A stretch of DNA of 64,000 nt from NCBI RefSeq assembly GCF_027942865.1, contig NC_134514.1:132501-196500 (forward strand). The letters run 5' to 3'. The notes under the pieces are model-generated. The model did not search any database, had not been told where the DNA came from, and saw only the letters and a program-made list of their open reading frames with translations. Made by a program: the position numbers and the translations under genes. Every line of letters starts with the position of its first letter. Within the stretch, counting starts at the first letter, position 1. Below, one piece after another: positions 10,612 through 21,635 of this stretch. Source of the stretch: Odontesthes bonariensis. Taxonomy: Eukaryota > Chordata > Actinopteri > Atheriniformes > Atherinopsidae.

Positions 10612-13600
10612 ATGCAGCGGAACCAGGAGCTCTGTGCCGCGGCGGAGGCTTTCTCCTCCCAGGCGGAGCTTATCATGGAGGTGGCGGCGGAGTCCGCCCT
10701 CTGCGTCCTGCTGCGGGTCCGAGAGGAAGGCGGCGGCGGCGGGGACAGCCGGGTGAGGAGCTCCGGAGAGAAATCCCACCGAGACTTCCGTGTTCGCCCA
10801 AACTCATCTTCCCCTGTTTTCTTCTTCTGTTATCTTCTGTTCATCTTCCTCCTCTCTCACTTCTTAATAAATCTCACCATTTTCAGTAATTATCTGATTT
10901 GAAAACAAACCACTAAATTTAATCTTAACGTAAATATGTGCATGATGTTCAGTTTTTCTTTAGTTTCTAAACTCATTCCGCAGATAATCTGAAACTGAAA
11001 TATCTGCACAGCTAAAAAGTTCTGATTGTAGTTTATTTTATTTATAAGATATCAAATTGTAATAAAAACAACAACAATAATAATAACAATAACACATGTC
11101 TTCTCAAGGCACTTTAAAAGATAGTCCAATTCAAGCCAATTGGAATCCAATTCATCAAATTCCACATTAGTCCGATTCACCAGAAGCTGCTCTGACTCGT
11201 GTCTCCTCGTCCCTAGGCTCAGCTGAGTGCCGTGTTGGCTGCCATGTCCCCAGAAGCTGTTCTGACTCGTGTCTCCTCGTCCCTAGGCTCAGCTGAGCGG
11301 CGTGTTGGCTGCCATGTCCCCAGAAGCTGCTCTGACTCGTGTCTCCTCGTCCCTAGGCTCAGCTGAGCGGCGTGTTGGCTGCCATGTCCCCAGAAGCTGT
11401 TCTGACTCGTGTCTCCTCGTCCCTAGGCTCAGCTGAGCGGCGTGTTGGCTGCCATGTCCCCAGAAGCTGTTCTGACTCGTGTCTCCTCGTCCCTAGGCTC
11501 AGCTGAGCGGCGTGTTGGCTGCCATGTCCCCAGAAGCTGTTCTGACTCGTGTCTCCTCGTCCCTAGGCTCAGCTGAGCGGCGTGTTGGCTGCCATGTCCC
11601 CAGAAGCTGCTCTGACTCGTGTCTCCTCGTCCCTAGGCTCAGCTGAGCGGCGTGTTGGCTGCCATGTCCCCAGAAGCTGTTCTGACTCGTGTCTCCTCGT
11701 CCCTAGGCTCAGCTGAGCGGCGTGTTGGCTGCCATGTCCCCAGAAGCTGCTCTGACTCGTGTCTCCTCGTCCCTAGGCTCAGCTGAGCGGCGTGTTGGCT
11801 GCCATGTCCCCAGAAGCTGTTCTGACTCGTGTCTCCTCGTCCCTAGGCTCAGCTGAGCGGCGTGTTGGCTGCCATGTCCCCAGAAGCTGCTCTGACTCGT
11901 GTCTCCTCGTCCCTAGGCTCAGCTGAGTGCCGTGTTGGCTGCCATGTCCCAGGAAGCTGCTCTGACTCGTGTCTCCTCGTCCCTAGGCTCAGCTGAGTGC
12001 CGTGTTGGCTGCCATGTCCCGGGAAGCTGCTCGTAAGATCTGCAGCGTTTTCAGAGAGCTCCACCTGCAGGTGGTGGGAGAGAACGAAGCTTTGAGGGAC
12101 AAACTGAGACGCCTCGAGGCTGAGAAACCACAGAACCAGAAACCCTGTGCAGCTCTGAAGACCCAGACCCAGGTTTCAAAGACCAGAACCTCAGGTGAGT
12201 TTACAGCAAGAAGAATAAATGCTGAGCGGGAACGTCCGCCGTGGACATGCTGTCGTTCAGCTGAGCGGGAACGATGGGTCCACAGTTCACTGTCTCTTTG
12301 TGGTTCTCCCCCCTGCAGTGGGACCCTCTCCAGAACCCTACAGCCCACCGGCGACCCTAGCCGTCGCCGTCCTTAGCTCAGCTCGTGCCGGCGGCAGCGG
12401 CGGCGCCGGCACCCAGGTCCCGGTGGTCATCATCAGCCAATCGCTCCAGCAGCCAATCACAAGCCAGAGTTCCCACCCGGCCCAGGGGGGGCAGCAGAAA
12501 CCTGATCCGGCTGCTCGGGGCACAGCAGATGTTCAGGCCGAGGTGGTTTTAGAAACGATCCAAATGTCTGCAGAGCCTGAACCTGATGTGATGACATCAC
12601 TTCCTGTGACCAGTGATCAGCCAATCGGGGAGCTCCCAGACACGCCCTCACCCAATGGAGAGCAGGCCTCTGTAAGTTACTGAATTTGAGATTCAGGGTT
12701 CCAGCTGTTTCTGATCCGGTTCATGTGTTCTGGTCCAGTTTCCATGTTTGAACATCTAACCGACAGAAACTGAAGGAGCTGCTGATGCAGAACTAAAGAT
12801 GTCTCTACGACATCTTTAGTTCTGGTTGTGAGCTGCCGATCACTATCATTGACCATGCAGATAATCAAAGACTCTCCTCGTGTTTCCAGGCTGCAGAGGC
12901 CATGATGGAAGCTGCAGAGGAAACGCATGAAGTTCAGGAGGTCCCAGAGAGTCTAGCAGGTGAGACACGTGGACCCCGATCAGACCCCCTCTATGTTAAC
13001 CCTAACCCTAGTTAACCCTAACCCTAGTTAACCCTAACCCTAGTTAATCCTAACCCTAGTTAACCCTAACCCTAGTTAACACATTGAATACCGGCGGTTT
13101 TTACAGAATTATGTCGTAGAATCCCAGCATTCTAAACCATTTTTTTTTTACGTTTTTTGTACAGTCACAGCATATTATGTGATAGGGCCACTGAAACATG
13201 TTATGGCTCGTTTGAAAGCTGAGAGTTTAAACTCTTTGCGTGTCTCTAGGTGCCGCCATTAGCGAGCTATCCTTAGCTAAACCAAGGCGAGTATCCACCA
13301 AAATCAAACTGAGATATCGGGGCTTTTGTGAAACGTGCGCTCTTTCAGCCTGTCGCACTTTAATATCCGGGTCAGAGGATTTGCGTCGTGTCGCATGTTG
13401 CAAAGCTAACCTGTTCATAAGACCGCCTCCTTAGACTTGTCGCGTGTCTTCTTCTCCTTCTTGTTGTTTGTTTATGTTACTTTACCGCCACCCTCTGGAA
13501 ACAAAAATCACACAGAATGTGCATTAGAATGTATAGATTCAGAATCCATAAAAAAAACGTAAAAACTTATTTTTACCATTTGGGAGCCAACGCATGGGCA

Positions 13601-16600
13601 GTGAAAATGTAGTTTTACGTGACTTGGGAGTCAATGTGTTAATCCTAACCCTAGTTAATCCTAACCCTAGTTAACCCTAACCCAGAAGGCTGTCACATCA
13701 GAAGGGGCAAATACCTCAAACTTATTTCACCATCTCAAGCATCAGCACCCGAGTCTGAACCAGGACTGTCTGAGAGACGACGATTTTATTACTTACGACG
13801 AACAAAGATCCAATTTAAAATAGGAAACAAAGTATAAAGCGATGAGAGGTGGATCAAGTGTCTTGAACATGAGACATTCTGGATGTTATTTAATAGATTA
13901 TATTATATTATTATAGCTGTCATGTTGTGCAGGTTGGGACAGGAGTATCTCCTCAGTGTTGATGATGGTTCTTGTTCTTGTTGAGAACCGGTTCCCAGTG
14001 TTTCAATTCCTTGGAATCGTTTTGGCGATTTTGCAAACGATTCCCTTATCGATTCCAGCGGGCGCGAATGACGTCACCACGCAACTTTGCGTGGCGAGTC
14101 CGGCGCAGCCAACAGTAAACATGGCGCCCAAGCGGTACAAACGCTCAAAAGTTTGGTTACACATCCCTAAAAAAGACGACAACAGGGCAACTTGCAATAA
14201 CTATGAATGAATGTCGCGTTTTCGATCCGCTCCGGACTAACGTTGGTGAATCTGAACCCAGCAACGTTAGCAACGTTAGCATGTCCTCGGCTAACACTGC
14301 AGGTCACTAACTAACAAACACTGCCTATCATGTTAGCAGCATTTGCCTGATTGTAAAAGCTGCTGTTAGTAACGGTTAAGGTTAAATGAATGCCTTCTCA
14401 GGCATTACATTTAGATGAAATCATGAGAGACAGAGCCTGACTGGCTCAGAGCCAGAGGCTGGTGGTACTACCCCCAGTTCACCTCTACCTCCAGCTTCTC
14501 CTTTCACCAGAGCAGGAAGAGTTAAATTACCCAGGCCAGGATAGACCAATGTGGACCTCACCGTTGTTGGGTTTGTGAGGTCATGACTTGTGTTACTTCT
14601 AAACTAAACAGAGTTGATGCTAATCGACCGGTTTGTTGTCCTTTTTCTCCAAATGAGAATCGATAAGGGAACCGATAAAGAACCGAATCGTTAAGCAGAA
14701 TCGAAAATGGAATTGGAATCGTAAAAATCTTATCAATTCCCATCCCTAATGATGATGTTGATGATGCTCAGAGCTGCTGGCCCCTGCTGTAGATATGTTA
14801 GGGTATGTTAGATACGTTCCTGTGTGAAGGGTTCTAACGGCCTGCTTTCCTGTGCCTCCTGAAGCTCTGAGTGAGGAGGACCAGAAGGAGCAGGAGAGGA
14901 GGAGACGGAGGGAGCTGTACAAAGAGAAGAGATTCTTCTGCGAGCTGTGCAACAAGGGCTTCCACCAGAAGCACCAGCTGATGAAGCACATGGCGTGCCA
15001 CCTGAAGCCGTTCCCCTGCAGCTCCTGCGATAAGGGCTTCTACCGGGCGCAGACGCTGCTGAAGCACCAGCTGAGCCACCAGCTGAGGGCGGCGCAGGAG
15101 AGCGACCCCGACCGGCTGCTGCGCTGCGACCAGTGCGACCGCAAGTTCAGGCTGCTGCGCCAGCTGCGCGTGCACCAGGCCTCCCACCGGCTGGAGAAGG
15201 CGCCCCTGCGGTGCCCCACCTGCGACCGCACCTTCACCTCCGCCGGCGCGCTGCGCTACCACCAGGTGTCCCACGCCAAGGTCAAGCCCTTCATGTGCGA
15301 CGTCTGCGGGAAGAGCTTCACCCGCAAGAAGAGCCTGCGGGAGCACCAGACGGTGCACACGGGGGCGCGGCCGTACGCCTGCCCCACCTGCCCCAAGAGG
15401 TTCTCCACGGCCAGCAACCTGCGCGTGCACAAGAGGTCGCACTCCGAGGAGCGGCCCTACGGCTGCGCCGAGTGCGACAAGGCCTTCAAGTGCCGCATGG
15501 GGCTGCTGCAGCACCGGGTGGTGCACAGCGGGGAGAAGCCCTTCACCTGCCACACCTGCGGCCTGAGCTTCGGCCTCAAGTACAACCTGCAGAGGCACCT
15601 GCGGCTGCACAGCGGCGAGAAGCCCTTCAGGTACGCCGCCAGAGGCCTGTCGGCCATGTTTCCTCTGACCCTCCTCTTCATACATAGGTATAGAATGGCT
15701 AGATGTCTCGTCCGCCTTGCTGGGCAACGGAGTGGAACGTCCGCAGATGGCCGCCATCTTACCACAGGCAGCTCTCTCGCCGACAGCATTGTGTTGATGG
15801 TGAAACATTCAAGACATAACTTGCTTAATTCTCAAAGGTTTAGGTTATTATAAACATCAAAGTAGTAAGCTAATTATCACACTACAGACGAAGTCCATAT
15901 TTATTTTTTTAAATAAAAACGTAAATATTTCACGTTTATTTGCCCCATGACTGAACTTTATTTACCCCTTGGGATGACTCCCTCAGGGAAATTCAAGTCC
16001 CCAGTAGCTCCAAACACACACATAGGATCTCTATAAATCTAAAATACAGTATAATATAGAATAATTAATATAATATATCATTAAAACATAATTAATATAG
16101 AATAATGTAAAACAAAGTGTAAAAAAGAATGTAGGCTCTACAAGACATACAAAGTAAAGAGAGTTAAATAAAGTAAGTTATAGCACTATGGTTGAGTTAT
16201 TGCCCATATTGCACTACACTTGTGTTAATTACACATTGTGTGCACATAGTCTGACCATAAATAGAAAAGATATTGCACAGTAGTGACGTGAATTATTGCA
16301 CAGATGACCGGATAAATAGAATATCGCACAGGGTCTTTTAGTATGTAAAATGGTGGAGATTTCTGTGAGATAAGAGTAATAGCGTCAGAGCAGATCACTT
16401 ACCGTAACTATGGTTACCTCAGGTCTGACTGTCTCCCGGACATCTCACCCTGTGGTAAGATGGCCGACTTCTGCGGACATTCTAAACTCAGACGTAACAC
16501 ATCTAGCCGTTCTATACATATCTATGGTCCTCTTCCTCTGACCCTCCTCTTCCTCACCTGTCGGCCATGTTTCCTCTGACCCTCCTCTTCCTCACCTGTC

Positions 16601-17492
16601 GGCCATGTTTCCTCTGACTCTCCTCTGCCTCCTCAGGTGTGCCCAGTGTGATGAAGGCTTCTCGGGGACCTGGGCCCTGAAGACTCACATGCTGGTGCAC
16701 GGCGTGGAGAAGCCCTTCATGTGCGACCTGTGCGGGAAGACGTTCTTCTACAACTGCCAGCTGCAGAAGCACCAGCAGGTGGCGCACGGCGGCGCGGATC
16801 AGAGGAGGTCCGGCGGCGCGGCGGGGAGGCGGCGAGGGGGCGGAGCCAAAGCCTTCGGCTGCAAAGTGTGCCTGAAGACGTTCAGCAGCAGCAGCACGCT
16901 GAAGACGCACGAGAAGAGCCACGCCCCCAGCAAAGAGTTCAGCTGCGCCACCTGCGGGAAGGCCTTCCACCTGCGCCACCTGTACCTGTACCACCTGCGC
17001 CACCACAGCGGCGACCGCCCGCACGCCTGCGCCGTCTGCGGCAAGGGCTTCCTGTTGGCGTCGCAGCTGAAGCAGCACCAGCTGCTGCACACCGGCGTCA
17101 AGCCCCACCGCTGCCAGCAGTGCGGCAAGGAGTTCCGGACGCCGCAGAACTACCACCGCCACCTGCTGGTGCACACGGGCGAGAAGCCGTACCGGTGCAG
17201 CGTGTGCGGCCGCAGCTTCCGCCAGTCCAACCAGCTCAAGTCCCACATGCAGATCCACACGGGCGTCAAGCTGTACTCCTGCCGCCGCTGCCAGCAGGGC
17301 TTCTCCGACTCCCGGCAGATGAAGAAGCACCGCTGCGGGGGCGGGGACGAGGCGCCGGAGGCCGAGGCGCTGGGGGCCGAGGCGCCGGGGGCCGAGGGGC
17401 CGGGGGCTGAGGCGCCCGAGGGGCCGGAGGCCGCCGGCCGGCGCCACAAGCAGCGCGACGCCTTCAGCTGGACGCCAAACTTTACCAGCTAG
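10612..17492 (+). CDS. C2H2 zinc-finger protein, six coding exons, about 797 aa
   Basis: Probable nuclear DNA-binding transcription factor. Exons by splice signals and phase: 10612-10752, 11987-12194, 12319-12671, 12890-12959, 14865-15630 and 16637-17492. They sum to 2394 nt, exactly 798 codons with the stop. Exons 1-2 encode a leucine-rich, probably helical N-terminus (AELIMEVAAESALCVLL, then ENEALRDKLRRLEAE) like many fish zinc-finger genes. Exons 3-4 are Q/P/S-rich and acidic. Exon 5 carries eight CX2CX12HX3H fingers and exon 6 seven more plus a degenerate last one (YSCRRC with no second His), then an E/A/G/P tail. The finger 8-9 linker is split by intron 5 (EKPF-R|C). A low-complexity GGARRR-type insert lies between fingers 10 and 11. 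Finger exons are very GC-rich compared with the introns. The start is the first in-frame ATG; a later ATG at 10675 is possible. Orthology is not assigned. Confidence 0.85.
11095..11165 (-). mobile_element. LINE 3' tail, minus orientation (fragment)
   Basis: CTCAAGGCACTTTAAAAGAT and CAAGCCAATTGGAATCCAAT are the reverse of the tail seen at 4555-4665 (TTCCAATTGGCTTG and GTGCCTTGAG). It sits immediately before the 70-bp array. Only the terminal region is left. Confidence 0.5.
11180..11986. repeat. 70-bp minisatellite D made of acceptor/exon-2 copies
   Basis: Each 70-bp unit contains CCCTAGGCTCAGCTGAG followed by CGTGTTGGCTGCCATGTCCC, that is the 3' splice site and first roughly 35 bases of zinc-finger exon 2, then GAAGCTG(C/T)TCTGACTCGTG and TCTCCTCGT. 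CCCTAGGCTC occurs 12 times at exact 70-bp spacing (11211 to 11981). The last copy runs into the real exon (TCCCGGGAAGCTGCTCGTAAG region). It lies in intron 1 of the zinc-finger gene. Confidence 0.93.
12998..13683. repeat. Telomere-like CCCTAACCCTAGTTAA repeat E, split by an insertion
   Basis: Tandem TTAACCCTAACCCTAG units at 12998-13079 continue at 13639-13683 on the other side of a mobile element (13080-13638). The unit itself offers a TTAA insertion target. It lies in intron 4 of the zinc-finger gene. The C-rich strand is on +, opposite to arrays A and B. Confidence 0.85.
13076..13642. mobile_element. TTAA-flanked non-autonomous element in a telomere-like repeat
   Basis: The element (13080-13638, 559 bp) is bounded by TTAA at 13076-13079 and 13639-13642. 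Its inverted ends read CACATTGAATACC (left) and GGGAGTCAATGTG (right), with subterminal TTTTTACA and TAGTTTTACG also roughly mirrored. TTAA duplication suggests a piggyBac-type MITE. The 64-codon open frame inside is not recognisable. It belongs to a different family from the one at 6240-6583. Confidence 0.75.
13950..14757 (+). mobile_element. hAT-like transposon relic with BED-finger start
   Basis: The ends form a long imperfect inverted repeat. On the left are GGTTCCC, TTCCTTGGAATCG and CGATTCCC-type motifs (13985-14065). On the right are GAATCGATAAGGGAACCG, GAATTGGAATCG and ATTCCCATCCCTA (14654-14750), an end type common in fish hAT elements. A short frame at 14120-14209 reads MAPKRYKRSKVWLHIPKK then DDNRATCNNYE, the first half of a BED zinc finger (KVW with the first Cys), where a second Cys is expected but the frame ends. 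The transposase body is absent. It is in zinc-finger intron 4. Confidence 0.65.
15641..16636. repeat. 38-bp repeat unit at the zinc-finger intron 5 acceptor, split by an insertion
   Basis: GTCGGCCATGTTTCCTCTGA occurs at 15649, 16560 and 16598 (the last two 38 bp apart). The final copy is the polypyrimidine tract of the exon 6 acceptor (ending CTGCCTCCTCAG at 16636). The first copy was separated from the others by the element at 15680-16527. Confidence 0.7.
15672..16535. mobile_element. Non-autonomous element with 8-bp target duplication (hAT-type)
   Basis: The element (15680-16527, 848 bp) is flanked by TCCTCTTC at 15672-15679 and 16528-16535. Terminal inverted repeats: TATAGAATGGCTAGATGT on the left against ACATCTAGCCGTTCTATA on the right. 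An inner matching pair is GATGGCCGCCATCTTACCAC (left) against GTGGTAAGATGGCCGACTTC (right). Eight-base duplication fits hAT-like transposition. A LINE-type 3' end (ACCCCTTGGGATGACTCCCT near 15965) appears nested inside. No transposase is present. It lies in zinc-finger intron 5. Confidence 0.75.
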
Positions 17493-17562
17493 AGACTTTA
17501 CATTCATATGAGAAACATTCAGCTGAGAAACATTCATCTGTGCTCAGGATGGGACGCTGATC

Positions 17563-17568
17563 AATAAA
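17563..17568 (+). promoter_or_regulatory. Polyadenylation signal of the zinc-finger gene
   Basis: AATAAA 71 bp after the stop codon, in GATCAATAAAAATCAG. It is the first such hexamer on this strand after the gene. Confidence 0.6.
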
Positions 17569-17809
17569 AATCAGTTTACAGATGGATACAGATCAATCGA
17601 TCAGTAGTTTTTACTCGTCCTGCTGCTCTAACAGAAATCTGACCACAGAACATGAGAACCTGAAATGTTTCTGAAACGTTCCTGAAATGTTTCTGCTTTC
17701 AGACCAGTTTAGATCCTGGAAATGAATTCTTCTTTTTCTTTATCAGTAAAATTTTAAAATCTGTTTCTGACCCTCGTGTTTATTTTGGTTTGGAGTAACA
17801 GGTTTGAAG

Positions 17810-17995
17810 TCAGGTTTATTCCTATAGAACAGTTCAAAGTGCTTTACATCAAAGAAAAGCATTAAAAATACATAAAGGAATATAAAAAACATAAAAAAAA
17901 CAAATAAAATAATTAAAATGAATTTAAAAACCAGCAACAGTCCAGATAAGTTGAAAGATTTCATGCATGGACACATGAGGAAAGAGCCAGATGTT
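17810..17995 (-). mobile_element. Retroposon 3'-end fragment (minus)
   Basis: GGTTTATTCCTATAGAACAG and AGTGCTTTACATCAAAG followed by A-rich sequence resemble the reverse of a fish LINE/SINE 3' end. There is no coding content and the family is not determined. Confidence 0.35.
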
Positions 17996-18001
17996 TTATA
18001 A

Positions 18002-18740
18002 CAGGTGGTGTGACCCTGACCCTAACTAACCCTGACTAACCCTAACTGACCCAAACTGACCCTTACTGACCCTAACTAACCCTAACTGACCCTAACTGAC
18101 TCTAACCCTAACTGACCCAAACTGACCCTTACTGACCCTAAATGACTCTAACCCTAACTGACTCTAACCCTAACTGACTCTAACTAACCCTAACTGACTC
18201 TAACCCTAACTGACTCTAACTGACCCTAACTGACCCAAACTGACCCTTACTGACCCTAAATGACTCTAACCCTAACTGACTCTAACTAACCCTAACTGAC
18301 TCTAACCCTAACTGACCCTAACTAACCCTAACTGACCCAAACTGACCCTTACTGACCCTAACTGACTCTAACCCTAACTGACCCAAACTGACCCTTACTG
18401 ACCCTAACTGACTCTAACCCTAACTGACTCTAACTAACCCTAACTGACCCAAACTGACCCTTACTGACCCTAACTGACTCTAACCCTAACTGACCCAAAC
18501 TGACCCTTACTGACCCTAACTGACTCTAACCCTAACTGACCCTAACTGACCCTTACTGACCCAAACTGACCCTTACTGACCCTAACTGACTCTAACCCTA
18601 ACTGACCCTAACTGACCCTTACTGACCCTAACTGACTCTAACCCTAACTGACCCTTACTGACCCTAACTGACTCTAACCCTAACTGACCCAAACTGACCC
18701 TAACTGACTCTAACTAACCCTAACTGACCCAAACTAACCC
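18002..18740. repeat. Telomere-like minisatellite F (CCCTAACTGA)
   Basis: Irregular tandem CCCTAACTGA units, with CCCAAACTGA, CCCTTACTGA and TCTAACCCTAACTGAC variants. They are arranged in a loose higher-order pattern of about 50 bp (CCCAAACTGACCCTTACTGA then CCCTAACTGACTCTAA). C-rich strand on +. Lies between the zinc-finger gene and RNF168. Confidence 0.93.
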
Positions 18741-18960
18741 AGCAGGTTTATTCATTTATCTGATGTCCTTTTTAAAGTGTCATCATTACATGAACCTCCC
18801 ACTAACTATTGATCAGGAATTATTTAAACTCAACGGTTTGTTTCCTGATATCATCAATAATCTGTGCACTGAGGTGGTTGAAGGGTTAGTTACTGGCGTT
18901 ATTTTGGGCATGTGAGTAAGACAGATGTCCCCCGCGGGTTCCCGTAGGCTTCCCCTGAGC

Positions 18961-19510
18961 TGGGAGTTGTAGTTCAATAATGAAGCAAAGCGCGGACGCA
19001 GCAGCCGCTGAATGGGAACTCAGTGTGTAGTCTCCGTGTGTTTGATATTAAACTGAGTCAGACCCAGGACCCAGGACAGTTACTTTAACTTTTACAGTCA
19101 GTTACTTTAACTTTTACAGTCGGTAACTGTGAGCTTTGCTCACCGGAACACGGCGAAAGGAGCAGCTTTGTCCTGGCTCAGCGGCAGAAGTTACGGCTTC
19201 ATGGCGCATGCGCTCTGGGACTAACCGTCAGTTCAGGCGGTTGTTTGGTGCTAACAGGAAACCCGGGCGGGCGGTGTCCGGTGGAACAGGTCAGTTTCTG
19301 GGCTTCAACAGTACAAATAGAGCGGACCGGTGGGGGGGTTATTCTCCATAGTTGTTAGCAGCTAGTTAACTGTTAGTAGCTAAATATCCCTCAGCAGCTA
19401 ATTAACTGTTAATAGCTAATTCTCTGTTAGAAGCTAATTCATGTAAACACAGCCGCCTGGTGTTAGCTGGAGGCTAAAGTTAGCACCAACTGAAGCTCCT
19501 GACGGGCAGG
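18961..19510 (+). promoter_or_regulatory. Probable RNF168 promoter and 5' untranslated exon region
   Basis: TGGGAGTTGTAGTT (18961-18974) is the reverse of the ZNF143/THAP11-type ACTACAACTCCCA motif. GCGCATGCGC (19204-19213) is a perfect NRF1-type palindrome. Both are typical of TATA-less housekeeping promoters. Possible 5' splice sites follow at GGAACAG|GTCAGT (near 19289) and CGGGCAG|GTAAGC (near 19510). The first coding exon has possible acceptors just upstream of its ATG (CACTCTGACAG near 21645, CTGTTTCAG near 21707). So a non-coding first exon spliced over about 2.2 kb is plausible. Two tandem 24-bp copies of GTTACTTTAACTTTTACAGT lie at 19078-19126. Assignment to RNF168 is inferred from position and strand. 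Confidence 0.5.
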
Positions 19511-19587
19511 TAAGCATCGTGTGTGGGTTAAAGTTTTAGCCTCACGGCCTTCAGCTGAGCTCAGATAGCTGGTAGCTCATTTAATTT

Positions 19588-21300
19588 AATTTCAAACACT
19601 TTATTTGTCCCCGGGGGGGGGGGCAATTTAAAAGGCATGAGGAGCAGCATCATTAAAGACAAACAACATTAACAACATAAAAAACGAAAGTGCTACAGTT
19701 AGTACCCTCTGACACAGTCAAAGTGCTCTGTGCTGTGAAATGAAAGTGCTATGTGCATTCAGTCAATGGGGGGGGCAGTGATTTTGGGACAGGGAGGGGT
19801 CAGACTTCATGAGCTGGATTGCTTTGGGGACAAAGGTGGCCCTCCTCCTTTCAGCTCTACAGCGTGGGCAGCGCAACCTGCGGCCTGATGGGAGCCCCTC
19901 GAACACGGAGTGAAGAACGTGTGAAGGGTCCTGTAAGATCCTGTGAGCAGTGCGGAGTGTTTGTTGGTCACAGAGGAACAGGGTGTCCAATGATTTTTGA
20001 GCAAACTCTGGTGATGCTGAGTAGTCGCGTCCGATCTTGCAGGCTGATGGAATAGAACCAGGACATGAATGAAAAAGATAGGACGCTCTCAATGAAGGAG
20101 CGATAGAAAGTCTGGAGGATTGCTTTGTTCACTCCGAATGATCTCAGCTTCCTCAGCAGATATTGTCTTTGGTGACACTTTTTCAGGATCTCCGTATTAG
20201 CAGAAAACCTCAGAAGGCTGTCAAACTGTACCCAAGTACCTGTATTCCCCCCCCACCTCCACAGGCTCACTCCGGATGGTGGTAGTGATAAACCGCTTTC
20301 GGACAGAGTAGTTATAAGAACGCAGTTATCAGAACTGTCTTACTCGAATTTCGTTCTGATAACTGTCCTTCCCCAGCGGAACTGTTTCAGTCTGCATTCG
20401 CACATGAGTCGGGACCTGATAGGGACTGATGCGCCGCGCGCAGCCGTCTGCGTCAGCGACGTGTTAGCCGTTAGCCGTTTAGCGCCACATTCAACAACAA
20501 AACAAAACCCGGTAAAAGTAAGGAGAGAAGAAAAAACACCACAAAAGAAGCTAAAATGGAGAGTGGGGAGGCCACCGTGTTCATGGTCTGCATGATGGTG
20601 ATATTAATCATGGACGATCACATCAGGCGTCTAATATCGAGGCTGGAAGAGCTCACAGAGAGAGTCAGGAGATACTTTTTCATTTCATGAAGGAAGAAAG
20701 GAGAGCAGAGCGCTGCAGACAAATGAGACCAGTGTCAGTTTAACTTATTAAACACCCGCCGGTTGTGTCTGTGTGGTATGAGGAAACATTTCAGCCGTGA
20801 TAGCATGACATGGGGCGTAGCTACCGACCACCACACACCTCCGTCAGATGCGTTCTTTTGAACCATGAAAAGACCCGACCTCAGAGAAGGAGCTGAAATA
20901 GTTATAGGAACTGAGGGAGAAAGCCCCGAGTTCCTGTATGTCCGAACACGGGAGAAAACGGCCCCGCGGATTAAAAGCTTATTAGAACTGCTAATGGTTC
21001 CTACAGTCCGAAAGCGGCTATAGTCTCTGCCAGTTGTCTCTGCTTGCTTGAAAACGTCATAATCACCTCTTTAGTTTTTGCTGAGTTCAGCTGGAGACAG
21101 GCTCCCTCACACCAGGAGATGAAGTCCTGAAGAACAGAGCTGTGGTGAAGACTTGAGGTAGAGAGCAGAGACAGCAGGACTGTGTCGTCGGCGAATTTAA
21201 CCAGGTGACAATTTGGTTGGGTGGACCTGCAGTCATCGGTGTAGAGGATGTAAAGCAGGGGCGACAGGACGCAGCCCTGCGGGGAGCCAGTGGAGGTGTG
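19588..21300 (-). mobile_element. LINE (non-LTR) pol fragment, minus strand, interrupted
   Basis: Reading the minus strand from 21296 gives reverse-transcriptase sequence: GSPQGCVLSPLLYILYTDDC, then the catalytic block KFADDTVLLSLL and a thumb-like EGACLQLNSAKTKEV. This is cut near 21045 and resumes near 20285 as TTIRSEPVEVGGEYRYLGTV, then the conserved KKCHQRQYLLRKLRSFGVNK and FYRSFIESVLSFSF region (20240-20100). The 3' end is near 19588 (TTTATTTGTCCCC on +). There is a single-base frameshift after EYRYLGTV. The 5' end merges into the 16-bp array at 21301. The endonuclease domain is missing, so this is a dead copy in the putative RNF168 5' intron. Confidence 0.8.
20287..21047 (+). mobile_element. 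Non-autonomous DNA element nested in the LINE, with a 44-aa ORF
   Basis: CCGCTTTCGGAC near 20293 and its inverse GTCCGAAAGCGG near 21006 bound a segment that interrupts the LINE reading frame. Target duplication is not clear (ATA or TAT at the edges), so the superfamily is left open; PIF/Harbinger-like is possible. Inside, an ORF at 20556-20690 encodes 44 aa (MESGEATVFMVCMMVILIMD, then a basic helix with RRLISRLEELTERVRR). It resembles a short leftover exon of an element-encoded protein. Confidence 0.6.
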
Positions 21301-21635
21301 GAGCTACCAGCTAGCTGAGCTACCAGCTACCTGAGCTACCAGCTACCTGAGCTACCATCTATCTGAGCTACCATCTATCTGAGCTACCAGCTACCTGAGC
21401 TACCAGCTACCTGAGCTACCATCTATCTGAGCTACCAGCTACCTGAGCTACCATCTATCTGAGCTACCAGCTACCTGAGCTACCATCTATCTGAGCTACC
21501 ATCTATCTGAGCTACCAGCTACCTGAGCTACCATCTATCTGAGCTACCATCTATCTGAGCTACCAGCTACCTGAGCTACCATCTATCTGAGCTACCAGCT
21601 ACCTGAGCTACCATCTATCTGAGCTACCAGCTATC
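21297..21635. repeat. 16-bp minisatellite G
   Basis: Tandem GAGCTACCAGCTACCT and GAGCTACCATCTATCT units, about 21 copies. It starts right at the 5' edge of the LINE fragment, whose last bases (GAGCTACCAGCTAGCT) look like the seed. It lies about 100 bp before the RNF168 start codon. Confidence 0.93.

Noticed and set aside
14834..15808. 324-codon antisense ORF over the zinc-finger exon (and the similar one at 16554-17537)
   Set aside because: Mirror frame of GC-rich finger codons; the plus strand gives regular C2H2 fingers.
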